Of a stretch of DNA of 64,000 bases, positions 7,859 to 14,908 are shown in pieces. The notes beneath the pieces are model-generated. The model made no database searches. It was given only the letters and a program-made list of their open reading frames with translations, and was not told the origin of the DNA. Origin of the DNA: Lactobacillus bombicola. Lineage in GTDB: Bacteria > Bacillota > Bacilli > Lactobacillales > Lactobacillaceae. Where the stretch lies: positions 277,187 to 341,186 of the forward strand of contig NZ_FOMN01000001.1 in the NCBI RefSeq assembly GCF_900112665.1, written 5' to 3'. The position numbers and the translations under genes are program-made. Each line of letters begins with the position of its first letter. The stretch's first letter is position 1.

Positions 7859-8747
7859 TCTTCTCACTCGCTTTCATCCGAAAAATTTCAGCTAAAGTTG
7901 GTGCTTGCTGCTGATATTCTTCAATATACTGATCTTTTGTCAAAGCTGCAAAGACTTCCGGACCGCTTTTTTCGTCATCTATTCTTAATAAATAGCGATT
8001 ATTTTTCCTCTGCTCAACAGTTTGAACATGTGGCAATTTAATTAGTTCTGCTAGCGGTGTAGCTGTTTTGACAAGAATTTCATTTTTAGAAAACGAATTT
8101 CGAACTTCTTCAACCGGACCTTTTAAAACTACCTGGCCTTTTCTGAGCATCAAAAGTGAATCGCAAATTTCCTCAACATTCACCATATCATGACTTGAAT
8201 AAATAATAATAGCTCCATTATTCTTAGCGTCTAGAATTGCCGTTTTTAGTAATTCCGTATTAATTGGATCAAGCCCACTAAATGGTTCGTCTAAAATAAT
8301 TAATTTTGGTTGATGAATCAAAGTACAGATCAGCTGTACTTTCTGCTGATTACCCTTTGATAAAGTCTTTATTTTGTCAGATTTATTTCCATTAACCTCA
8401 AAGCAATCTAGCCAAGCATCGATTTTACTTAAAATATCTTGCTTTTTCATCCCTTTGAGTTGAGCATAATAAATAATTTGATTTTGAAGCGTCAACTCTT
8501 TCATCAAACTGCGCTCTTCAGGTAAATAACCAATTTGATCAAAATTATCTTCAGTTATCTGTTTATTTTCCCAGGAAATCTTACCGTCATAGCTAATAAA
8601 GTTCAAAATACTATGAAAAGTTGTAGTTTTACCAGCACCATTTTGACCAATTAGTCCTAAAATTTTACCTGGTTCAGCTACAAAATCAATATCATCTAGT
8701 GCGACCTTGTCATCAAACTTTTTACTAAGATGTTCAATTTTCAGCAT
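7851..8747 (-). CDS. ABC transporter ATP-binding protein (NatA-like)
   Basis: This 298-residue ATPase has Walker A GQNGAGKTT (about 34-42), signature LSKGNQQK (about 129), Walker B LIILDEP with FSGLDP, and an H-loop in YSSHDM. A C-terminal extension of about 80 residues is typical of the NatA/drug-export subfamily. It drives the permease encoded immediately downstream, with which it overlaps 8 bases. A strong AAAGGTGG site precedes the ATG. The gene stands at the edge of the decaying peptide locus, so export of, or immunity to, a peptide is possible but not shown. Confidence 0.88.
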   Translation of the reverse strand: MLKIEHLSKKFDDKVALDDIDFVAEPGKILGLIGQNGAGKTTTFHSILNFISYDGKISWENKQITEDNFDQIGYLPEERSLMKELTLQNQIIYYAQLKGMKKQDILSKIDAWLDCFEVNGNKSDKIKTLSKGNQQKVQLICTLIHQPKLIILDEPFSGLDPINTELLKTAILDAKNNGAIIIYSSHDMVNVEEICDSLLMLRKGQVVLKGPVEEVRNSFSKNEILVKTATPLAELIKLPHVQTVEQRKNNRYLLRIDDEKSGPEVFAALTKDQYIEEYQQQAPTLAEIFRMKASEKNA

Positions 8748-8761
8748 ATAAAACCACCTTT

Positions 8762-8990
8762 TTAATTTTTTCTAAATAATTGATTTATAAAATAAGATAG
8801 AGCGTTTTCCTTTTTTATTAGAATTGTTGCATCACCCTTCATGCCGTAGTGAATATTTTCGCCTGCTTAGCTGATAATTTAGTTTGAATCTCAACATAGG
8901 ATGTATAAATTGGATGTATAAATTAAAACTTCCTTTTAAATAGCCATCAATTTTAAAAATGTATCTCTTATTCCAGTTTGGTCAGAATTT
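8762..8990 (-). pseudogene. Remnant of a HlyD-family bacteriocin export accessory protein
   Basis: Minus-strand fragments in shifted frames read SYVEIQTKLS and then, after a one-base slip, ENIHYGMKGDATILIKK followed by ALSYFINQLFRKN and a stop at 8762. The G-M-K-G-D-A-T pattern close to the C-terminus resembles the end of membrane-fusion proteins that accompany bacteriocin ABC exporters (LcnD/MesE type). A 13-base tandem duplication at about 8908-8935 (GATGTATAAATTG twice) has damaged it further. The gene is far too short and frameshifted to work. The family call rests on short similarity and could be wrong. Confidence 0.42.
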
Positions 8991-9069
8991 TGGTTTTTCC
9001 ATTTGAAAATGTGAGAAAATATATCTTTCAGGACTCCTATGACGCAATCTTAGTTTGTAATGAAACACT

Positions 9070-9128
9070 TTACGCCAAATATTTTATGCTTGAAGCAAGT
9101 ATTTTTTCAAGCTAAGTTTCTAAGACAT
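9070..9128 (-). promoter_or_regulatory. Promoter element copy A (shared with 10.6 and 12.7 kb)
   Basis: A 28-base stretch at 9101-9128 is identical to the core of the elements at about 10662-10689 and 12733-12760. Reading on the minus strand it contains TTGAAA, an 18-base spacer and TAAAAT, pointing at the HlyD-like remnant. The operator palindrome of the other two copies is missing here. Confidence 0.5.
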
Positions 9129-9172
9129 AGTTCAAAAGACTCTATTTAGAAGGATTTTTTGATCATTTATAG

Positions 9173-9202
9173 TTAAGCCAAAAATAATTATTTTTGGCTT
9201 AA
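9173..9202. terminator. Perfect 30-base palindrome, terminator or operator
   Basis: Arms of 15 bases (TTAAGCCAAAAATAA and its complement) meet with no spacer. Runs of A and T flank the GC core, so it may end transcription on either strand between the remnant promoter A and the broken XRE gene. Confidence 0.5.
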
Positions 9203-9217
9203 TCAACATCTATTATC

Positions 9218-9279
9218 AATTTGTACCCAGACCTAACAACAGTCTATGAATAATTGGTAGTTAGTGCTAGGTACAAATT
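9218..9279. repeat. Inverted repeat upstream of the broken XRE gene
   Basis: AATTTGTACC at 9218-9227 is perfectly inverted at 9270-9279, with weaker inner pairing (ACCTAAC against GTTAG). It may be a regulatory structure of the XRE regulator gene. Confidence 0.35.
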
Positions 9280-9368
9280 ATTAAGACCAAACTGATTTTT
9301 AAATTTAACTGAAAAATGGTTTAATATATATTTATATGTATATGGAATTTTGAAAAGGTGGTTTAAAA

Positions 9369-10073
9369 ATGAAAATAGGTTTAAAAATTAAGTTTTATCG
9401 TACCAAAAACAGGCTTACTCAAGAGCAACTTGGCAATCAACTACTTGTATCAAGAAAAACAATTTCAAGCTGGGAAAATGATCGTAGTGTGCCTGATCTC
9501 GAAACTTTATTAAAATTAAGCGACATTTTTAATATTACTTTAGATTACGTACTGCACCAAGATATTACTAAAACTCAAAATATTAAGACACAGTATTATA
9601 TTGGTATATCCTCCACTCATTAACATAGCTTTGTCTGTCATCTATTTACTATTATTCAATGACTGGGCTCGTTTTCAGCAAAAAAAGAAACTAGTTTTAT
9701 TACTAGTTTCTTTTTTCTTACTTTTTAATTCTGTCATTATAATATCCAATAATTATCTTATTGCCTCTTCCTCAAATATACCTTCACATAACCTGGAAAC
9801 CTTATTTGATGCGAAGACCCTTGCCCTCACCCAGTCGAAAAGCAAGATGTCGACCCTTTAGATGCCGCCTAGATATGTTAGAACTAAGCAAGTTCTATGG
9901 TAACTTTTTATTTTCTAATCAGGGCAAGTGTCCAACTTCATTCTATAATTTAGGAAAAACATTTTGAAGATTTCTAATTAATTTTCCAATAGTAATTAAA
10001 AATCTATAGCATCATTGTCGCTCTTTTAACCCCACTATTAATTTTACCTAAATCTTTGTTATTGCAAATGTAA
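9369..10073 (+). pseudogene. Broken XRE-family membrane-bound regulator
   Basis: The first 70 residues are a good XRE helix-turn-helix (LTQEQLGNQLLVSRKTISSW) behind AAAAGGTGG. The frame then ends after ISSTH. The next frame continues PPLINIALSVIYLLLFNDW and SNNYLIASSS, matching the membrane part of the intact paralogue at 11623-12255. A last fragment, IIVALLTPLLILPK, ends at 10073 and matches the C-terminal helix. Relative to the paralogue one membrane segment and the linker are lost, the frame is shifted, and about 200 bases of unrelated sequence lie near 9800-10010. The HTH part alone could still be made as an 84-residue protein. Confidence 0.7.
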
Positions 10074-10144
10074 AATTTACTTTTATTTAACTTGTTCATT
10101 ATTTGTTTCTCTCATATTCAATTTTTTACATACTTATCAAAAAA

Positions 10145-10603
10145 CTAAGAATGGTGGTTAATAAACAATTTTTGAAGGCCGACACCTATCGCACTTGCTA
10201 CAATCCCCAGCAGAACTACTAACCCTACATTTATTTTAACTTTTGAGAAAGACTGAATTACTTCTATTCCAGCTATTGCAATAACTAGTCCTCTTAAACC
10301 AGATACTATCATACTTGAATGTTTAATTTGTTGGGTATACATACCATTATCAATACTTTTTTTCAATAAGTGCTGATAAATAAAAATATCAGCAGAAGCT
10401 ATAGTTAGAGATACTAGGGCAATTAAACCACTTTTAAAATCATTTTTTTGTAAAAAAATTGCGTTTGGAATTGGAAAACAAAAAATTACAATCGCCAGTG
10501 GCAAGAGATTACCCTTTTTTAAAGCAGAGCTAGGATCTGACCATTCTTTCAGATGATGATAAATATCTTTTAACGCCTCGAAAACTTTTTCTTGTTTTTT
10601 CGT
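10145..10603 (-). CDS. Small membrane protein of the peptide locus; ACG at the start position
   Basis: The reading frame is open for 152 codons from an ACG at 10603 placed 9 bases after a perfect AGGAGG. An in-frame stop lies just upstream, so no ATG, GTG or TTG is available there. The duplicate of this region at 12675 has ATG at the same place, so the ACG looks like a point mutation. A TTG at 10504 behind a weak AAGGG is the fallback start (119 residues). The protein has a polar N-terminus (KKQEKVFEALKDIYHHLKEW), then about four membrane segments, ending IVASAIGVGLQKLFI. It is a paralogue of 10850-11341. Function is unknown; immunity is a guess from context. Confidence 0.6.
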   Translation of the reverse strand, partial: TKKQEKVFEALKDIYHHLKEWSDPSSALKKGNLLPLAIVIFCFPIPNAIFLQKNDFKSGLIALVSLTIASADIFIYQHLLKKSIDNGMYTQQIKHSSMIVSGLRGLVIAIAGIEVIQSFSKVKINVGLVVLLGIVASAIGVGLQKLFINHHS

Positions 10604-10725
10604 CCTCTAATTCCTCCTAGTTTGAACTTCTAAGATTATAATATCTTATAATCAAAGTTGGCATTTTTTCAAGCTAAGTTTCTAAGATATGCATTAGAGC
10701 TTGATTTATTAAGTCATGTAGAAAT
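10581..10725 (-). promoter_or_regulatory. Promoter/operator element copy B
   Basis: This 145-base segment is nearly identical to 12653-12796 and its core recurs at 9101-9128. On the minus strand it has TTGAAA, an 18-base spacer, TAAGAT, an AGGAGG site and the first codons of the small membrane protein. A perfect operator-like palindrome, GATTATAA-GATA-TTATAATC, lies at 10634-10653 over the -10 region. Confidence 0.65.
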
Positions 10726-10849
10726 TGCTTAATAAATTTTTTGAAAAACGGATTATTATTTGATGCAAAAGAATTTAAGCAAAGACAAACAATTATTATT
10801 AACATTTTTCTCGCGATTTTTGAAACTTATTCGAAAATTCAAAGTAACA

Positions 10850-11341
10850 TTAATTTTCCCAACAGTTTTTCTTTATTAAAAAACAAACTTGAAGTCCATC
10901 TCCTATTAAGCTAGCTATTATTGAAAATATTAATACTGACCAAAGATTAAATTTCATTTTAGTATAAGTACAAATTGAAAGCATGATACTAACAATAATC
11001 AAGCTCATTCTTATAGATGTATTAATTAAAATCCATCTTTTCATTGAATCGTTGATATTATTAGCGTTAATTTCTTTAATGATAGCACATTGATAACAAA
11101 AGCCAGTCCATATTTCTGCAAATACATCAAAAACAAAAAGTGGGCCCATAACACTTACAGATTCGTTACCCCCATAATTAAAATTTAAATCTTGCAATAC
11201 CATGAAAACACAGAACCATAAACGGGAATCGAATTTTAGAAAAGTATTTTTTTTCTCTAATTTATCCATATTTAATCTTTTCCATTTAGAAATATGGTTA
11301 TGGATATCCATTAAGCTTTCTATAATCCCGTTTTTTTTCAT
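10850..11341 (-). CDS. Small membrane protein, paralogue of 10145-10603
   Basis: Start at ATG 11341, behind AGAGGGGAG, is preferred over an upstream ATG in the same frame; 163 residues. The N-terminal 50 residues are polar (MKKNGIIESLMDIHNHISKW), aligned with the start of its neighbour. About four hydrophobic stretches follow, and the end IIASLIGDGLQVCFLIKK matches IVASAIGVGLQKLFI in the neighbour. The family is unknown to me. It has its own upstream region without the repeated promoter element, so the two paralogues may be regulated differently. It lies convergent to the broken XRE gene and divergent from the intact one. Confidence 0.65.
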   Translation of the reverse strand: MKKNGIIESLMDIHNHISKWKRLNMDKLEKKNTFLKFDSRLWFCVFMVLQDLNFNYGGNESVSVMGPLFVFDVFAEIWTGFCYQCAIIKEINANNINDSMKRWILINTSIRMSLIIVSIMLSICTYTKMKFNLWSVLIFSIIASLIGDGLQVCFLIKKNCWEN

Positions 11342-11622
11342 TTTAGTCTCCCCTCTTCTATGCACCCAAACAATTTTTTAAAAAAATATTTTCAATAGTA
11401 TGATATTAAAAGTTATTACTTGATGTACTCTACAGTAAGCCATAAAAATGATTTCTAAAAAAATATCATCTCAACAATTGGTACTGAAAAAATCACAAAT
11501 AATTAATATAAAATTTATCTTTTATAATTTTTAAATATTATATTGTCTTTTTAAACCAATAATGCTTGAATGTCATTATGTATGTACACATGATTTAAAT
11601 TTTTTAATAGAAAGTCATAAAG

Positions 11623-12255
11623 ATGGAATTAGGAGACAAAATTAAACATTATCGTATTAAATATGGTCTTACACAAGAACAATTGGCTAAAAAATTACTA
11701 GTTTCTCGTAAAACAGTATCAAGCTGGGAAAATGATCGTAGTACACCAAATATTGAAATGCTTTCTAAACTTTGTAGTATATTTGAAATTTCACTTGATG
11801 AACTAGGTAGTATACAAGATACAAAATTAAAAAAAGACAATAATGTAAAAAAGAAAAATAAGCCGTTAACCGTTATACTATATTTATTATTATGTGCATT
11901 TGCCGTAATGACTTATCTGAGATTTTTTGGATTTAAATTGATTATTAAATATACTCCATTTATAGCTTTTATAATCAATATTGTTTATCTTAATTTTTAT
12001 TCTGAATGGAGTAAATTTTCTAAACCAAAAGCACTTGTCTTTCTTTTATGTTCTATTTTTGTTTTTCTTATACTAAATTGCTGTTTATTATTTAAAAACA
12101 ACTACCTTTTTTCTTCTTATTCGACAGATTATATAAATAATATTTTAGTTACTTTAGCTTCAATTACATATGTTTTGATTACCACATTTATTATTACAAC
12201 AATAGTTTTTTTTAGTCCTTTTAATATAAAAAAACTCACAAAAAATAATTTCTAG
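11623..12255 (+). CDS. Membrane-bound XRE-family transcriptional regulator
   Basis: This 210-residue protein has an N-terminal XRE helix-turn-helix (about 5-60, LTQEQLAKKLLVSRKTVSSW), a Lys-rich linker (about 65-82) and four predicted membrane segments (about 83-200). HTH proteins anchored this way can sense membrane or peptide signals directly, without a kinase. It is the intact paralogue of 9369-10073. No histidine kinase or response regulator is encoded near, so this protein is the best candidate for control of the repeated promoter elements. The ribosome binding site is weak (GAAAGTCATAAAG). Target sites are inferred. Confidence 0.75.
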   Translation: MELGDKIKHYRIKYGLTQEQLAKKLLVSRKTVSSWENDRSTPNIEMLSKLCSIFEISLDELGSIQDTKLKKDNNVKKKNKPLTVILYLLLCAFAVMTYLRFFGFKLIIKYTPFIAFIINIVYLNFYSEWSKFSKPKALVFLLCSIFVFLILNCCLLFKNNYLFSSYSTDYINNILVTLASITYVLITTFIITTIVFFSPFNIKKLTKNNF

Positions 12256-12398
12256 CCTACTTCTCTCTTAGATTAATCAACTTTTTCATTAGACAATCTT
12301 TGCTATAAGTCTATAGGTAACAGTAATATGTTTTTATTAATTTTAAGTAGAACAAAATTATTTTTGATTATAATAAAAACCCCTTAGCTTTAATTTCT

Positions 12399-12545
12399 TT
12401 AGTCTTTGATACTTCTGAAAAAACCCATGTATTTATGTATGTATTTATTTAATAAATTTGTTTCAGAATGTTTGCCTCCGCGTATTTCAATTAAATCCGC
12501 ATTTTTTAGCAAATAAAATTGTATTTTTTTTGTTGCATTTTTCAT
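12399..12545 (-). CDS. Small double-glycine-leader peptide (bacteriocin- or pheromone-like)
   Basis: This 48-codon gene starts at ATG 12545 behind AGAGGAATTAATT. The N-terminal 24 residues have the form of a double-glycine leader: MKNATKKIQF then YLLKNADLIEIRGG, with hydrophobic residues at -4, -7 and -12 and Gly-Gly at -2/-1. Cleavage would give a 24-residue peptide, starting KHSETNLLNKYIHKYMG and ending FFRSIKD: basic, amphipathic, without cysteine. That fits a peptide pheromone or small class II bacteriocin. The minus-strand promoter element C at 12653-12796 reads into it. No intact peptidase-type ABC exporter is in the window; the HlyD-like export partner nearby is broken. Confidence 0.6.
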   Translation of the reverse strand: MKNATKKIQFYLLKNADLIEIRGGKHSETNLLNKYIHKYMGFFRSIKD

Positions 12546-12585
12546 AATTAATTCCTCTCTTAAATTAATATTATTTTAAAAAAAG

Positions 12586-12675
12586 TTAACTAAATAATCT
12601 AAAAAATCGTACTTTCACAAAACTAAACAAAAACAAGTTAGAGTAATTCAGTAAAACTGTTTCTTGTTTTTTCAT
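12586..12675 (-). pseudogene. Truncated start of a third copy of the small membrane gene
   Basis: Behind an intact ribosome binding site the first six codons (MKKQET) match the start of the gene at 10603, after which the sequence diverges and stops at codon 30. It keeps ATG where the other copy has ACG. It sits between promoter element C and the double-glycine peptide gene, so it may now serve as leader for that gene. Confidence 0.55.
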
Positions 12676-12796
12676 CCTCTAATTTCTCCTATTTAGACTT
12701 TTAAGATTATAATATCTTATAATCAAAGTTGGCATTTTTTCAAGCTAAGTTTCTAAGACATGCATTAGAGCTTGATTTATTAAGTCATGTAGAAAT
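12653..12796 (-). promoter_or_regulatory. Promoter/operator element copy C upstream of the double-glycine peptide
   Basis: Nearly identical to 10581-10725, with one length difference and few substitutions. The same palindrome GATTATAA-GATA-TTATAATC stands at 12705-12724. It reads leftward, through the truncated membrane-gene start, into the peptide gene at 12545. Confidence 0.65.
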
Positions 12797-13013
12797 ATTT
12801 TTTCCTAGGAATATTCAATTACATTTGACTAAATTTTTAAAATTAATTGTTTATAATTCTAACTAAACCAATAACAAGTTAATGACAAAAAAAATTTATA
12901 ACTAGCAATTTTCTTAATTTTTACTCAAGAGTGTACTTTAAAGTATATTGAAACCTCGGTAACTGTTAAAATACAGTCAAATAAAGTTAAAGTTTGATAG
13001 GTAGGGATTTATC
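12797..13013. other. Intergenic region upstream of the PAP2 gene
   Basis: AT-rich sequence without a gene. It contains a GTACTTTAAAGTAT near-palindrome at about 12934-12947 and AT-rich -10-like hexamers (TAAAAT near 12968) before the PAP2 gene. No clear full promoter can be fixed. Confidence 0.3.
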
Positions 13014-13595
13014 TTGTATTTAAACATCTGGGTTGCAATTATGTCCGCTCTAATACTGGTACTACTTATTTTTAATGTTAGAAACTCACGTCGATTTAAT
13101 CTGTTTGACCATTGGCTCCATCACAAATTAGTTGGGCAACATGATGGTTTTAGCTGGCAAATAATTACTTTCATCAATGATCCAAAACTCTTAGTAGTTT
13201 GGGATATTTTTTTGGCTAGTTTCCTAATTAATGAAGAAAAGAATTTAGCCGCACTTTGGGTTTTATTTACTCTTGGTTTTACCGATTTAAGTGGGCTGCT
13301 ATTAAAAAAGTGGATGCACCGCAAGCGTCCACTCATGCACTCCAGTCTTGAAGACGGTTATAGTTTTCCTAGTGGTCATGTCTTAGGAACTACTAGTATG
13401 ATCTTAATTATTTGGGAAATTTTTGGAACAAAATTTGGTAATGGGTTAATAATTACACTAGCTGTCATTTGGATAATGGTAGTGATATCAAGGATTAGTT
13501 TGAAAGCCCACTATCCTTCAGACGTTATTGGTGCAACTTCTTTAGCTGTCTTCTGTTTTACCTTATCACAGCAAATTTTTCTTGCTTTTTTATAA
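13014..13595 (+). CDS. PAP2-family membrane phosphatase
   Basis: This 193-residue membrane protein carries the three phosphatase motifs of the PAP2 superfamily: K-x6-RP in KKWMHRKRP, PSGH, and SR-x5-H-x3-D in SRISLKAHYPSD. It has about six membrane segments. Such enzymes dephosphorylate undecaprenyl pyrophosphate (BacA-independent recycling), phosphatidylglycerophosphate or phosphatidate; the sequence does not decide which. The start is TTG 13014 behind GGTAGGGA; ATG 13041 has no good site. It stands alone, and in undecaprenyl-PP recycling it would support cell-wall synthesis. Confidence 0.85.
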   Translation: MYLNIWVAIMSALILVLLIFNVRNSRRFNLFDHWLHHKLVGQHDGFSWQIITFINDPKLLVVWDIFLASFLINEEKNLAALWVLFTLGFTDLSGLLLKKWMHRKRPLMHSSLEDGYSFPSGHVLGTTSMILIIWEIFGTKFGNGLIITLAVIWIMVVISRISLKAHYPSDVIGATSLAVFCFTLSQQIFLAFL

Positions 13596-13781
13596 ATACC
13601 AAATTATTAGAACAATAATACTATCTTAGCTAAATAGCATAAGACATATTTCATAGTATCGGATACGATTTATGGCTTACTTCTTAAGGTTTTACTCAAA
13701 TTGGTCTTTTACTAATCGCCAAAATTACTATCAATGTATCTTAACCGTCATTTTTTTAAAGTGTAATAAAATAATTACCAA

Positions 13782-13827
13782 AAAAGCAGTTCACATCGCT
13801 ATCACATCGCTATGTTGAACTGCTTTT
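13782..13827. terminator. Bidirectional terminator, PAP2 gene / DegV gene
   Basis: Perfect 12-base arms AAAAGCAGTTCA / TGAACTGCTTTT around a loop that holds two copies of ACATCGCTAT. It ends the leftward DegV transcript and probably the rightward PAP2 transcript. Confidence 0.8.
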
Positions 13828-13840
13828 CGCTATTTAAAAA

Positions 13841-14671
13841 TTACCGCTCATCGAAACCAACCATTAAACTACCGGCTTCTGCGTAAAAAGTACACAGACC
13901 ATGCATTGGTCGAATTATTATTTCTGCTTGCGGATATGATATGAGAATTTTTTCTTTAAGTACTTGCGCATCTTTTTCATTATTACACTGATCAATGATT
14001 ACTCGCCCACCTTGATAGTTCATTTCATTCATCAATTTTAATATTTCATTTAAAGAACGCTTCATACCACGTACTTTAGCAATTGGTTCCAATTTCCCTT
14101 GCTCACTAGCTGTCCCAACAAGATTGATTTTTAACATTTTAGCTACTTTAGCTACTGCCATACTTACACGACCGTTTAAAGCTAAATTATGTAGGGATTG
14201 TAGCACAAACAATAAGTGTGTATGCGTTTTGTATTCCGAAATTTTTTGTTCTATATCTACAAACCTAGTTTGATCATCAACCAAGCGTTCAATTTCACGT
14301 TGAATCATTGAAACCTCTGGTCCAGCAGTTCTAGAATCAATAACGATGACCCGACTATTAGGATTATCTTTTTCATATATCTGCTTTGCTTGATAAGCTG
14401 AAGAAAAACTACCACTAAGTCCACTAGTAATTGTTAACATAATTGCTCGGCTACTACCTTCTATGGCTTTAAGCCACTCATCGATACTTGGACAAGATGT
14501 CCTTCCCTCTTCGGTATTTTTCGCCATTGAATCAAGAAAATCAGCCATATTTAAATGTTGATCATCTATAAAGTCTTTACCTGAAATTGATATTGTTAAA
14601 GGAACGACTGTCAGTCTTTCACTTATCTTTTCATTAGCACTAGAATCGATTATTAATTTTACTTCTTCCAT
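13841..14671 (-). CDS. DegV-family fatty-acid-binding protein
   Basis: This 276-residue protein has the DegV fold markers: the N-terminal LIIDSSAN segment, the serine-rich loop TSGLSGSFSSAY that holds the fatty-acid carboxylate, and the C-terminal GTASEQGKLEP region. FakB proteins of this family present exogenous fatty acids to FakA kinase for phosphorylation and entry into phospholipid synthesis. No FakA gene lies near, as is usual. The gene is divergent from enolase and ends at a strong terminator. Subfamily and fatty-acid preference cannot be read here. Confidence 0.85.
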   Translation of the reverse strand: MEEVKLIIDSSANEKISERLTVVPLTISISGKDFIDDQHLNMADFLDSMAKNTEEGRTSCPSIDEWLKAIEGSSRAIMLTITSGLSGSFSSAYQAKQIYEKDNPNSRVIVIDSRTAGPEVSMIQREIERLVDDQTRFVDIEQKISEYKTHTHLLFVLQSLHNLALNGRVSMAVAKVAKMLKINLVGTASEQGKLEPIAKVRGMKRSLNEILKLMNEMNYQGGRVIIDQCNNEKDAQVLKEKILISYPQAEIIIRPMHGLCTFYAEAGSLMVGFDER

Positions 14672-14782
14672 TTATTGAATATCCTTATTAAAAATAAACC
14701 AATCAAAGTTAAGATTGTATAGTTAAATAATAATGCAAATCGACTAAAAAAGCGAATAAATGCTTATAAAATTTTTAATACT

Positions 14783-14796
14783 AGAAAACGGTTACA
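14783..14796 (+). promoter_or_regulatory. cre (CcpA) site upstream of enolase
   Basis: AGAAAACGGTTACA matches the catabolite responsive element TGWNANCGNTNWCA at 13 of 14 positions. It ends 5 bases before the -35 box of eno, a position compatible with activation by CcpA, as known for glycolytic genes in lactic acid bacteria. Confidence 0.6.
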
Positions 14797-14800
14797 AATG

Positions 14801-14829
14801 TTTACATAATCACAAACTTAGGCTAAAAT
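14801..14829 (+). promoter_or_regulatory. Enolase promoter
   Basis: TTTACA at 14801-14806, 17 bases, TAAAAT at 14824-14829. The leader of about 70 bases contains the hairpin GGAGC-TCT-GCTCC and a 14-base palindrome GTACTAATTAGTAC, which may stabilise the mRNA, and ends with AGGAGG 7 bases before the ATG. Confidence 0.8.
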
Positions 14830-14908
14830 TTGTCATGTAGACTTGGAGCTCTGCTCCACTAATGTATGTACTAATTAGTACAGCATTTATTATTTAGGAG
14901 GTTTTTAG

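Noticed and set aside
7713..8041. Plus-strand frames inside the ABC transporter genes
   Set aside because: They are antisense to well-supported permease and ATPase genes and show no motifs or start signals.
9761..9967. 68-residue plus-strand frame as a gene
   Set aside because: It runs across the membrane fragment of the broken regulator in another frame and into the foreign patch, without start signals or a recognisable family.
11440..11550. Short plus-strand frame starting at an ATG near 11448
   Set aside because: No ribosome binding site, very AT-rich, no motif; not supported as a gene.
12586..12675. 29-residue frame as an independent gene
   Set aside because: Only the first six codons match the membrane-protein gene and the rest looks random; it is treated as a truncated copy.
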